A DNA stretch of 64,000 nt from Chrysaora quinquecirrha (GCA_014526335.1 JACTAT010000035.1:3664344-3728343); one strand, 5' to 3'. Counted from the first letter of the stretch, positions 13,701-27,500 are shown. Numbers and translations are program-made. Notes: a model not told the origin generated them from the letters alone.

Positions 13701-15594
13701 TGGCTGTCATTATACAGGATAGAGATTCACATGGTTGACATTTCGTGCATCAGAGGTATTTCGTGCCCAACAAAAGTGCTTTATAAGGCATTTCGCAATA
13801 CAAAAATTTTGTGACATGTACGGTCTACATGAAATCTTACCTTAATTTTAAGCGGTGTTGTCGCAATTTCAAGATTCTATAAAGAAAATAAGACTTTATT
13901 GATGCTATAAACTTTACAACATTAAAATTACTATGGTCAATTAATGTTGACAGAATGGAGCATAAAAACATTATAAGTATTTTGAGTTGTACAAAAATTA
14001 AGAATGTCGATGAAGAGCGGAAACATTTCAGGGCATACTTTCGTCTGAACCTCCTCAGAAACAGACAGAAACAATTGGCTGAGGTGAGGTCAATACCCAG
14101 ATGCAGATTGAAATGCACACATAAAAAGTAAAGCCGAATCGGCATTGGGTTTTCAACACCAATCAGCTTGGGGGATGAAATAGAATTGACGGAAGAGTTC
14201 AAATGAGACAGAAAACGAATCATTGTCTTCACAAAACCGGCCTTCTGGTTTTAATTTTTCCACCGATCTGCCGCAGTTTTCGCAAGCTGACTGCTTGACG
14301 AAAAAGTTTTAAGTATATTATACCCAATGATTTTTCCGCTGTTCATCACGATTCTAAAAACATAATACTTACTTCAAGTAAATTTCGACAACAAATAAGA
14401 TGACAATGAAGCACCTAGTTGAATAAAACAACTCATCATACTTCTTCTAGGCATTTAATTTAATATCGATTTAATATGGAATAAGACATGGCAGAAGTAA
14501 GATTTTCATTTTTGAAATACGCCACAAACTGGTTCATAAACAGAAAGCATACATTTGTGCAACGTAGTTAACGTAAGGCATACTTCAGAAATAGGCTTTC
14601 AGTTCTGAAAGATAGATCCGCCATATTTAACCTACCTCTTTTACAGCTCTGAATTGCTCTGGAATAATTCTTGTCTCAGATTCATCAGAATCAGGTGTTC
14701 GCTTCAACGTCTGATGCTCTGCTAGGAAATCAAACGCACTGTCGATGGAATTCAACGCGTTTTCAACTGATACGCTTCGTGCTAAGCTCTGCTTTTTCTT
14801 CTCCTGGAAAAGAAAGAACACGATAAAAATATCCATTCACACAGGTGAATTCAACTCTGTAGTCTACATGAGTCGTGGCTAATCTTATTAAATTGCTACG
14901 ACTCGTAAACATGCTCACGAAGAAAAAGCCCGCCAAGAACAGAAAAACATTTCTCTTTTCGAATAACAAGTCTCGAAAAATTTGACTCCTCTAGGAATTT
15001 TCTCTAGAGTTCCCTCAACAAAAGTCCTGGCAAAAACAGGAGACGTGTTTCGTGAGACATTCTCGCGCCGCGTGACATGCCCCCTTGATGTCTCCCAGTT
15101 TAGCCAACTTGGAACCTTTGAAGCGCGGGACAAAATTTTTAGCGAGAGACACAAAAATATTTCTGCGAGACCTCAGAAATATTTTCTTGTCCCCGCGACT
15201 CGAGGAACATGTTGGTAACTTGTCACTCGCATGTTCAGCAACCCTGGGAGACACGCTGAATACAATGTCGCGGGCGACATGTCTCCCCCATATCTCCTAG
15301 TTTAGCCATAGCCACAAATTCCAACGACCCGATGGAATAGCAGCTTACAAAAATACAAATTTCTGTTTAGCCATTAGAAACATTTGGTCGACTAGTTTTG
15401 ATGTTCCTCAATCCAGTTCAACAGCAATTTAGGACTTTGTGCTACAAATGTTTAGCCAGAAAATATTTTAATAAATTGCGGCAAAGACATACACAATGTA
15501 TAACCTTCATGCTTCAATCAAAATGAACTTGCCTGAAGTGAGTTTGAAAGCTGATTGATAATTTCTTGCAGCTTTTTCACATGGATTCGCAATT
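4735..15594 (-). CDS. RIPOR: RIPOR C-terminal HEAT/ARM-like half
   Basis: Exons from 15533-15594 down to 4735-4808. They encode LRIHVKKLQEIINQL, then SLARSVSVENALNSIDSAF (cf. vertebrate SLTVESALESFDFL), ALENNKTLKDLWTETC, VLDRLQSYSGYSAESVVISV-FQLVNFFTS (cf. SSEVVTVFQYYSYFTS), FAGKSLASYFQAIQRE, RCLKALKSKDDLLVLST, then helical repeats (IVSSCLKHLALLLTD, NAAASFLIKIP, EACRIGACHALSCLE, EVRKAAFEALKVVG). The protein ends FTEVSTRL-stop at 4735-4737. Exon 15533-15594 uses a GC donor. The duplicated exon pair lies in this part. Confidence 0.87.
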
Positions 15595-18500
15595 CTACGA
15601 TGAGAGAACAAGTTACAAATTAAGATCCAGCGAGGAAAGAGAAATTCACCACCTAAGCTATTAGTCTGTTACTCTGCTTTGAATGAAGAAAAGCATGGAA
15701 CACTGATTAAAGAATAGGACGAAGATGCTTATTGAACAGTCTTAGGTAGACCATTTCAAACATGTTACTGCACAACACACAAACTTGGAACAGCGTTGGA
15801 CAAACGCCGTTGATGAAGGTGAAGGTAAAATGGTGTTCTAGGGCCAGCAACTCTATAGTGTTCGTGTACTTTGTTTAGTTCAGCAATGTTGACGCATAAT
15901 GTAGTTTATAAAAAGCTGGAAGATGGAGTAGGAGTTCGTCTCACATTGTTTTGTGTTCTAGATCTTACTTTTCAGTGATTAAGATCTTAGAAGTAGATGA
16001 ACTAACGAGATTTCGGCTCTGGCTGTGACTGGCTGGGGCTCGAACCATATGCTCGCCAAGCTAGCTGGATGAGAACACAACGCCACAACGCCACGAGAGC
16101 TGCATGAGATCACGACGCCACAACACCACGAGCTAGCTGCATGAGATCACGACACCACAACACCACAAGCTAGCTGCATGAGATTACGGCGCCACAACAC
16201 CACGAGCTAGCTGCATGAGATTACGGCGCCACAACACCACAAGCTAGCTGCATGAGATTACGACGCCAAAATACCACGAGCTAGCTGCATGAGATTACGA
16301 CACCACAACACCACAAGCTAGCTGCATGAGATCACGACGCCACAACACCACGAGCTAGCTGCATGAGATTACGGCGCCACAACACCACAAGCTAGCTGCA
16401 TGAGATTACGACGCCACAACACCACGAGCTAGCTGCATGAGATCACGACGCCACAACACCACGAGCTAGCTGCATGAGATCACGACGCCACAACACCACG
16501 AGCTAGCTGCATGAGATCACGACACCACAACACCACGAGCTAGCTGCATGAGATTACGGCGCCACAACACCACAAGCTAGCTGCATGAGATCACGACGCC
16601 ACAACACCACGAGCTAGCTGCATGAGATCACGACGCCACAACACCACGAGCTAGCTGCATGAGATCACGACGCCACAACACCACGAGCTAGCTGCATGAG
16701 ATCACGACACCACAACACCACAAGCTAGCTGCATGAGATCACGACGCCACAACACCACGAGCTAGCTGCATGAGATTACGGCGCCACAACACCACAAGCT
16801 AGCTGCATGAGATTACGACGCCACAAAACCACGAGCTAGCTGCATAAGATCACGACGCCACAACACCACGAGCTTGCTGCATGAGATCAGGACACCACAA
16901 CACTACGAGCTAGCTGCATGAGAGCACAATTCCACAACACCACGAGCTAGCTGCATGAGATCACGACGCCACAACACCACGAGCTAGCTGCATGAGATCA
17001 AGACGCCACAACACCACGGGCTAGCTGCATGAGATCACGTTACCACAACAACACGAGCTAGCTGCATGAGATCACGACGCCACAACACCACGAGCTAGCT
17101 GCATGAGATCACGACGCCACAACACCACGAGCTAGCTGCATGAGATCACGACGCCAAAATACCACGAGCTAGCTTAATTAAACCAAGACGCCACAGCACC
17201 TTCAAGTAGCGTACAGCATTTTTCAGCAATGTTGACGCAAAATGTAATAAAAAGCTGGAAGATGGGATTGGATTCTACGTGCAAAACATTTGATAAATTC
17301 GTCTCATATCCCAGTTCACGGGCTTGACAGATTTGCTCATTAGGCCCTTTGAGAGAATAGAAGATTATAAACTCTACTCTACCTTCTGGTAATTCAGCTA
17401 TCTTCAGAGCAATTTGCAAAATCAATGTTTGTATGGATGATATGACATTATCCTCCTCGGCTGCAGATGTATAAGAGGCATTGTCCGCAGCATTATATGT
17501 ATCTGAATCTGCAGCCTCTGTAACTGCAATACCATTTAATTCCAATGAAGTAGTTTCACTAACTGGAGTAGGGTCTTTTGCTGTCGATATAGCTTCAGCA
17601 GAAGATACTCTAGCAGAAGAGCAAGGATCATTAAAATCAGTCTCAATTATTGTCGGTATCTTCGGTTCAGCTACCTTGAAAGGAGATGTTGGGGGAGAGT
17701 AGTCCGGTGAAGGAATCATTTTAAAGGATGGTCCTAATGACTTTGGTCTTTGTTTTGTTACTTTGGTGTCTAATTCGTTATAATTAGAAGACGTTGCTGA
17801 GCTTCCAGAGGAACCTTTATAAGTCAATTCTACATTTTCGTAATCAGGCGGTATATAGTGTGCACTAGTAAAAGCCGGACTAAGAGTGACTGGTCTTGGT
17901 TTTTTCTTGACTTCAGGCGCTGGTTTACTATCAATTGGTTTTCCAGACCTTGATGACTCTGTTCCCTGTTCTGTCACTGTCTTTTCTAATTCATTATTAT
18001 TTGAAGGCATTTTTGAATTTCCAGAGGAGACCTTGCAAGTTATTTCCACGTTTTCGTAATCAGGAGGGATGTAATGTGCACTAGTAAAAGCCGGACTGAG
18101 TGAGAATGGCCTTGGATTTTTCTTGGCTTCAGGCGCTGGTTTACTTTCAATTGGTTTTTCAGACCTTGATGATTCTGAACTTTGTTCTTGCACTGTCTTT
18201 TCTAATTCATTATTATTTGAAGGCATTTCTGAATTTCCAGAGGAGACCTTGCAAGTTATTTCCACGTTTTCGTAGTCAGGAGGGATATAATGTGCACTAG
18301 TAAAAGCCGGACTGAGTGAGAATGGCCTTGGATTTTTCTTGGCTTCGGGCGCTGGTTTGGTGTCTATTGATTTATCAGATCCAACTTTTAGCTCAGTATT
18401 TGTTGTATTGAAACCGTTATTTTCATTCTCAGCAGATTGAATTTGAGTATTTGTTTCGCCATTTGAAATTGCAGCTAAGTCTGGCATAGACTGGGCTTTT

Positions 18501-21500
18501 ATACTTGCAATCCACGTTGAACCATCTTTTTCCACCACAGTGGCCTAAATAAAATGAAAACCAAAGATTGATACGTTGAAACATAAATACTATAAATTTT
18601 TAATTGTCATATAATTGATAAATGCCGTTTCGAACGACGAAGAGGGTTTCAAAAGATTATTTAGCTTTCTTCGTTGAAATCTGAAATGTTAACAAACACA
18701 TCCATGTTGTTAAAAAACTTACATGAGAATAACTCTTAAGCAACTCTTTTAATTCATGAGAAACTGCAACTGGTCTACCATCCTTATCGAAAATCAATGA
18801 CATAGTGTTCCTGTGTATTTTACCAACTTCAACGTTATTCGAACATAATAAGATATAGTTTAGCTTCTTTAGTTATTTTCTACGTCCATAAGCGAACATT
18901 TGTGTTTTAATGTGTCATGAATTATTCCACAAACATTAATGTGTTTTACTGTGCTATCTTTATGACTTGAGCTTTTCTTTACGTGTTTTCTTCTTGTGGA
19001 TTAGTTTCATTGTAAAATATCTGATCTAAGACACTGCTTATTATGATTCAAGACAATACATCAGTGCAGGGTCTACATATTTTTGTGAACAGATGAAACA
19101 TTTCATGCAAGTTACGCAAAGAATACCTTCGTATATTTGCTTATCCATTAAGAATTACACAGGTCTAAAACAATAAACCTAGAATTTTTTTTTTAACCCG
19201 GAAAAATAATGTTTCTTAAAGCGGTTGCCACTGGATTCTAGTTGTACAATATTAACACAGCCGAAATATATTATACTGCCGAAATACACAAAGTCAATGG
19301 GAAGCGAGCCATGAGCTGTATGACTTAGAGAGTTACTCAACATGCAGTCCAGGATAGAACGAACGAATTCTATCATTTGTGGGTTATCCCACTCACCCCG
19401 GGTAATGTATGTGCAGTACAGTAGAGGATGTGCAGTACAGTGGAGTATATTCAGTACAGTGGAGGGATATCATCAGTACGTTGGAGGGATATCATAAATA
19501 CAGTGGAGGACATTCAGTACAGTGGAGGGATATCATCAGTACAGTGGAGGATATTCAGTACAGTGGTGGGATATCATCAGTACGGTGGAGGATTTTCAGT
19601 ACTGTGGAGGGATATCATCAGTACAGTACAGTCAGTACTGAAAACCCTCCACCGTACTGATGATATCCCTCCACAGTTTAGTACACCCTTCACTGTACTG
19701 CAAAAACATTACCCGAGGTGCCACTCGTGGAAAGCCACACAAAGAAGAGCATACAAAACCACTGCTGATGCACTGAAAAATCGAATCAAAGTCGTTGTCA
19801 TATGGTTCACCACCCTTTCATTCTCTTTTGTATTCAACTAAAGAAATCACCCACCCTTCTGTATCACTAATTTTTTTCTAGATTTCAAAAAGGTTATTAC
19901 TGAAATATTTTATGGCTGGTAGTAAGCTTTTGTTACGGTTAGATTTGATTTGTGGTTAATGTAACAAATTAAAGTTTCCTGATCAAGCGCATCATACTGA
20001 TACTATGCTTTTGTGTTTATATAAAAGAGCATGCTTAAGAACCATTCACCCTGAAATAACTTGAAATATCATCTTTTATAACAAGAAAAACAGACTACTT
20101 AATGTACATGTGTCATCTTCATCTTTGCGGCGTTTCATTGTAAATTTTAAAGATTGTTATAGAAGGATTGATGAAAGCAGATAAAAAGTAGGAATTCTAT
20201 TTACCTGGGGTGATTCCTCGTCACTTTTCCAATGTCTTATAACGCTAAAAACAATAACAATTTCTTTAGACGCCATTGTATACTTAAATTATGGTATTGT
20301 GAACTTAAATTTAAACCTAAAGAGATTCTAAAATTCTGCAACGAATATTACGCGGCTGCAGCTGTTGCGAAGTTTTCTCTCACCTCCTGTAGCGCTCCAC
20401 GCCGGCCAATTAATTTTAAGATGATTTTCTATCAAATACATTCTAGATTCCTAGTCCGCCACATTTGATAACTAGGAAACTTTAAAAACATTTCAAAATA
20501 GAGATATTTGGACAGTATTGATTAAATTGATGTTCAAGTCACATTTTCTCTACACCATTCGGAGAAATTATTGATTTTTTGTACTAAAGATCTGAGAATT
20601 TCAAAACCACTCTTTTCAAACTCAGTGTACAGTAAACTTATAGCTATTATCCCGTCTCCTAAATATCTTCAATGTCTCTTGCAGTTAAGCAGTTTTGGAA
20701 ACAATTAAAAAGGCCGCCTGGACAAGCCGTCTTATCCTACAAAATGTCTACAAAAGAACCGTAATTCAAGTCGAATCGAGTAAACGAAGAACCAAGGTAA
20801 TTCAATGCAATGAAATGTAATGCAATAGAACGAAATGCAATGCGAAGCAATGCAATGCAATGAAATGCAATGCGATGGAGGGAAATGCAATGGAAAGCAA
20901 TGCAATGGAACGAAATAAAATGGAATGAAATGCAATGCAATGGAGGGGAATGCAATGTTATGAAAAGCTATGCAATAAAATGAAATACAATGCAATATTA
21001 GAGTTAAATTTGGTCAAATCAATTTAAATCAAATCCAATCAAATCAAATCAAATCAAATAAAATCAAATCAAATCAAATCAAATCAAATCAAATCAAATC
21101 AAATCAAATCAAATCAAATCAAATCAACAATAAAAGCATTCACCTTCCCTGTGACGCCAGGTTATCACCATTGACAGAGATCTTGACTGGTGTAAGCGTT
21201 CCACTTCCACATGATATCGTTGGCATTGAAGAAAGTGTTCCGTTTCTAGGAGTGCTACAAGGACTCGCTGGTAAACTACTATCTGAAAGCGAATCCAGTC
21301 TGTTATTGGGGAACTCAGTAACAGTGATCTTCCACGAAATGCAGATTCTTCCTTGCTTGAAAACGGACTGTTGAGAAAATACATTACCATTTATTATATT
21401 TTAGCATGAATGTTTGATGCAGGTACGTTTGCTCATTTGAAATCGATTCTTATGTCTAGTAGAACCTAGAGGTCACGCAATGCTGATACATCTATGTCAC

Positions 21501-24500
21501 AAAGAAGATAGGTCGAATTACATGATGATTAAGCAGACCTAAAATAGTAGTTACACCTCGGAGTCAAAAATGACGCCGAGACCTCAACGAGAATCCTGAT
21601 TTGATTTGCCATGACGCACAGACACCCAAACATGAAAGCTTAACTACTGTTTTATGGGAAACCAGAGTTTTTTGGAAGCTGTACCTACCTCCAAACGACT
21701 GCCATCTTTAATTTTAAAGTTCCAGTGCTGTTGACAGGAAGAACGAACTCCTACACGAGATAAATGTAAATTGTTTAGTTTCATTGCCGTTCAAGAAACA
21801 GTGAACAAGCGTGTAAAAACAAGGCATACATGGCATAGGCATAGGTACTGCCATTTGAAACGAATATCTGCGTAATATTACCACTTAAGACTCAAAAAAA
21901 ATGAGGGGGTTCAACATGTAATTTTTCCAGTAATTCCAGTTTGTTGTTGGTGTAAAAATGTCATAAAATCTGCAGATTTGGTGCCAGTGTTCATACCTGA
22001 CCATCAAGTGAGATGAAGTTTCCAATTGGGCAAGTCACAACGCCGATAATATTTGAATTCATCTTTCGAATTTCTTGAACCTATACGACAAAATTAACTT
22101 ATGAGAGGAGGAATCGTTTCATTGGAAAACGTCGAATTTGAACGTATTTTTGGAACGACAGAACTTGGGTTACAGGTTATAAGTAATTTTGCGCGGAAAC
22201 GGAAGGGATTGATTGATAAAACTGCAACCTTTATGTCGAGTCCTCGTCGTGGTAAAAAAAATAAATGGGTAAACGGAAAATAGTCATGCGAAACGTAACT
22301 GGGGCCTTTTCTACCTACGCACGTCGGTGCAATACGAAAGGAGCTACCTTGTCTCCTGTGACCTGCCTAGGTCCTAGTGGCCTAAAGGTTTAATCCTGCG
22401 CCGCCCGCCCACCGCTGTCCTCGGGCCACCAGGATCGAGGCAGGTCACAGAAACGCTTAGACTTACGTACGCATATGCTTCAAGGACGCGGCAGCCTTCC
22501 TGGTTGAGTGACCTTCCTCGTAATTGTTTCAGTCTTATATCAATCGGTAGAAGTCAAGTCTTGCTTTTTAAAGGTCTTCCTGGATGGGTAACCGTAACCT
22601 TTCCCAAGATGGTTTCAGTCTACTATCAGTCCGCCGAAGTCAAGTCTAGCTCTGCAAAGTTCATTTCCTGGATGGGTGATCGTTTCCGTAATGGTCTCAG
22701 TCTACTAACAATCGGTAGAAGTAGAATCTAGCTATGTAAAGATAAGCTTTGTAAAGATAAGATTCCTGGATGGGTGACCTTTCCATTACAGTTTCAGACC
22801 AATATCAATCGGCCAAAGTTAAGTATAGTATAGCTTTGTAAAATGAACGAAAATGAACCAAGATCTCAAATACCTTAACTTGAAGATCGTGCAGCAAACT
22901 GACTCGAAATGATGCCTGAAAACAATACCAAGTCCAGTTTAGAAATAATGTTTGTCAAATTTTTGAACTTTCTTGTCAAGCAAAATTTTTGCAATTTGGC
23001 AATGTTGCAGAACAATGCTTGTCAAACATCTGGCTTGCGTCAAATATTTCAAATATTTCAATATTTAATGAAGGTTGCCCTTCAGTAATACTGATTTTCA
23101 AGAGGCCCTCGATAGCAAAACATGTTTCCGAATGTTTCCAAAAACATCACGCAGCGATTTATTCTTATTTGCACTTGCCAAGAAATATTTTGTAACGTGA
23201 CCATTCGTTAAAACATTGCTTGATTAGCAAATTCCAAATGTTAGACAAACAATACAGTAACAATATAGCCAAACAGATAGTAACTAGATAAATTGGGTGG
23301 TGGTCGTTAAATCTAGCACGTTGCCGTTATTTATGCAATACACTGTTTATTCAATCGACAGCTTTATCAGATTTGATTTAGAATCTTAAACATCTTCTAG
23401 AAGACAAGATTTCCCAAAAGTGGAATACCACAATGAACGAGACTTAGACCTATACTGAGAGCCATCGACATAAGCTAAAGGGCTAAGCAAAATTGACGAG
23501 CAACTGTTAGAGTCGTACACTTAAAGGCTCTAATCCGATATAGCTTGTTGTGTTTCGTCTTTACAAAGCCTTCATCGGTGGCATGATGTGCCATACATAT
23601 TCGATGTATATTTTTCTTGAATTGGCACATCTAGGGGATATGTGACTGAGAAAATCTATTCATATCAAGGATAACTAGTCTATACAACTCCAATCTGAGA
23701 CAAATTTCTAATACTGGAAGAAGGTGTTTTACGGTAAAGCCTATACTCACGATAGAATTTGTCCATTTTTGTCCCTGTCCAACGACTTTACATTTTGACG
23801 AAGATTTATCATATGCATGTTTGAATTGCACCTTGAAAGCAAGACATTTATAGAAAGAACGTTATATTAAACAGAAGAACAAATATACGGTTTGCTTATG
23901 AAAAAATCTTGAAATTCAATATCAAGAAAAGAAAGATACTGGTTGTCAAATCAGTCGACTTCCTCAAAAGCGAACGCAATTTTTACTTTTGGGTTGTACG
24001 CATTAGCTTTAACGAGGCGTCCGTATTCTGGGACGAATTTCAATAGAACTTTATAACTTGATGAGCAACCTACTCTCTGACTTAGAGGAATCCACTTTAT
24101 AGAGATGTACGCTGGTAGAGAATCGAATCGACTGTTATTGGCAGATTTTCAGCCTATTGGGATGAATTTCACCTGAAATTGCCCGGTTAGAGACAGCCTA
24201 CTGTTTGAGTATCCACGAGAGAAGCTTCTATAGACGATCAAAATTTCGTGCCATAAACGCCACTAGGCCAGTATATGGAGGTTTACACTTGTAGAGAGTA
24301 GACTGTTATATATGAATTTCGTTTCATTAACTACATCTAGAGTTTCAAATATTGTTACTGAAGATACTGTCCGTCTATCAGACGAGTTCACTTTATTAGA
24401 GTGTATACTTGTAGAGAGTCAACTTTTGTTGACAGTTTTCCTCCTTTCAGGATGAATTTCACCTGAAATTGTCTGGCTGGATAACTAGAGCTTACTTTTT

Positions 24501-27500
24501 GAGTATTCGCAAGACGACCAAATTTCGTTCAAAACTACATCTAGAGTTCTAAACATTGTTACTGAAGATTTTAACATGAAGAAGATCCCAAAAAGATGCA
24601 AGAAAACAAAACTTACTGCGTAGACATCCCCTGGGCTCAGTCTCGCAAAGCCAATTAGGCCTGTGAAAAACAACAAAAGTATATTCTTTACTAGACTTAT
24701 TACATGAGTCCCTCTCTTCGCAAACAGCAACAACAACAACAACTACTCAAAGAGGGACTCATCACTTTGCTCAAGACATAACTAGGACTCGTCTCATAAG
24801 AATATTGAGCCTTTCTTGTGTAAGACAGTTTCTATGAACTTTGATGTTATGAAAAAAGAATTCAGTTCGAGCCAAGAAGAGGATGACATTGGAATTTCCC
24901 TCAAGTAAACATAATAAAAGTTATCTGAAATTGCTTTACCTTTACTGGCAAATCAATATATTTAAATTCTGGTATACCGGTATGCATAACTAAAGGTCAA
25001 TCTACTACTTGATATAAACGAATGTAGTGTTCAAGAGCATTATAGTTGTTCAAGAGCATTACCAAATCATCGCTTAACTAACGCCTCACCTATGATTTGA
25101 ATTTTGATGCTTCCAGCTAGGCTGTTGATTTCGTCCTCGATGGCACAAAGTCGCTAAGAATAAATAAAAAACAAATGAGTACATATTGAAGAATATCAAA
25201 TCAGCCTTAATTTCTAAATATCAAGATAAGCAAATGAGAAACTAAACCATAGACAATATCTGTACATAAAACAAAGATAAAAGGTAGGCAGATACAGTAC
25301 AATCCCGCTATTAGCTATGTAGTTAAGTTGCTTATAAGGTAAGTAGCGTAACGCACGTAGTATTATAACGTACTATTGGATATAGCAAACCATTCCAATT
25401 TGCCCTTTGGCCACAATACACCCATCTGCCCCATCTACAACATTCTGTGCCGTGCTTATAAAATACTCCGTTACCTTCAAGAATGTTATAACAGTATTAT
25501 CCTGAAGACTCAAAATAGGCAGTCGTCGAGAATGTGAGGATGAAAGTAATAAAGAATGTTAATGTTCATCCACAGAATCTTTAATAAGCAAACAGTTTCA
25601 CAAATGCAGAAGCATATTCTTACCAATCGTTTTCGTCTATGTGATATGTTACTGACAAAGATCGCATAGGCCGAAACGCTTGCTGAAAAATGCTTCTTTA
25701 ATGCTTGCATCTCTTGTTGTTAAATTCATTTAAAATAAGTTACGGAGCTTATGTGTCATAGTTCTGTAATTAGAACAACTTTTATAGCAGAAGAGAGCTG
25801 TAAATATATAGAGTTACGAAAACAAACAAAATGCTCAACACTTACATTTACGTTCTTTTTATAATTTGATTTGACATCATCAATACGATCTCTAATCTTC
25901 TTGCTAGTTTCACGTTCCATTGTATTCAGCAAATTTTTAGCCCCTGCAAGAAAAAAGAAGGCCTTCTGAAACACAGGTCTTGCTTGAATACATTTGAGCC
26001 ACAGTATGCGCCAGGTATACGCTATTGTGTTTGCATATGCCAAAAGCGGCAGTTGTCGCATCATTATTACAATTTAGAGAAGCAGAAGTTCCTTCAAAGC
26101 ACCTTGAAGGCTATGGACGTTAAGTTCCTCATGATCAAACATTGTTTATTAAACATTTGAGATCTCCTTTCGAAGCAATGTTTGACAGTTTGGCTACTTG
26201 GCAAAACATTGCTTAACAAGCAAAATTGTTTAAAAATGCTTTTGAAAACTTCAAACACATTTTCTGCTGCTCACAAGCAAAAAAGTATTTGACGACTAAT
26301 TTTTGCCAGACGTCAAAACATTTTGCTTAACAAGAAGTTTCGATGCTTGGCGAACAATGTTTGATCGTTTAGCCAGGCCACCATGAATTAATAACAGCAA
26401 CGAAGTAGAGTACACGAGTAACGTTAGTTAGATTCATGTAGTTTTAACCTTCTCTCATATGCTCCTGGTGAATGTACAGCTCATTCAGATCATGAATCTA
26501 AAAAAAAACCATGGACTGAGTAATTCTGATCCAGGATTATTTAAGAAGGGTGTCTTTAATTCCTTTTGGAAACATCGCAATTCGTGCCTTATTCGGGGCA
26601 CAAGACTTCTTTCATACTGTTCATAGAGTTTCATAAAGTTTTACAGAAATGATTCGTCCTCTTTCCAGTCATAAAAAAATGGGAGTTACGGCAAAACAAT
26701 CCAACAATACACAAAAACTATGCCGTAATATCTATTTTGGCTATTACACAAAAGGTCATGTCAGGGTGCTAAAACGCTTCAATACTTAATGCAACACTAG
26801 TTTTACTATTTCTTCATATTCTATTTGAAACTATTTAAGCAAGAAGGTAGTGCCGTCAGTTCTTATGGACTGTTTCATTTCACTTGATATATCGGTCTCT
26901 ACTGTTGTTATTGTGAGTGCTAACAACAAGCATGCTTAAATCCAACGACCATAAAGCTATGGCTAAACTAAGAGACATGTCGCGTGCAACATTGTATACG
27001 ATGTGTCTCCCAGGGTGGCTAAACATGCAAGTGACAAGCGATCAACATGTTCCCTGAGTCATTTGCACGTCACAGAGACAAGAAATGTTTTTGTTGATTC
27101 CCAGAAACATTCGCGTGTCTCTTGCTACAAATTTTGCCGCGCGCTACAAAGTTGCCGAGGTGGCTAAACTGGGAGACACCGAAGGGACATCAATGTCGCC
27201 CGCAATATGTCTCCTAGTTTAGCCAGACCTTAAGACGCCAGGTTTCTCATGAAATTGTAAATATAACACAGCTGCAAGAACATTCAGCCATTTAACCAAC
27301 ACCAGAAACTAAGCGAATACAGAAAACAGTTGGGTCATTTGACTGGGCCTTTAATGCTGAACACATAGGATAACTCCAGACAATATTTGGTTTCAGTGAA
27401 CACCAGATATTATTAGTTTAGACAATAACCAAAGGTTTCATTAAATACCAATATTAAAACATAACGATACCTTCTGAAGCCGGTTGCTCAATTTTCTGTG

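Noticed and set aside
13837..14232. 131-codon minus-strand ORF overlapping a RIPOR exon
   Set aside because: Runs in a different frame from the homologous 12-codon exon 13841-13876 and has no family similarity.
16058..17172. CRISPR-like regular repeats
   Set aside because: The 37-bp units are contiguous with no unique spacers, are flanked by SINE ends, and lie in an animal intron. It is a satellite.
17174..17382. Continuation of the linker ORF past 17383 as coding sequence
   Set aside because: The GTAGAG donor at 17382 joins in phase to exon 15533-15594 and reproduces the family order; the extra about 70 codons look like open intron.
19409..19841. Two overlapping plus-strand ORFs with repeated YSGG and QWR residues
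   Set aside because: They are translations of the GTACAGTGGAGG minisatellite; no splice or codon support.
20732..20995. Long His/Cys/Phe-rich ORFs on the minus strand
   Set aside because: Produced entirely by translation of the ATGCA/ATGAA pentamer tract.
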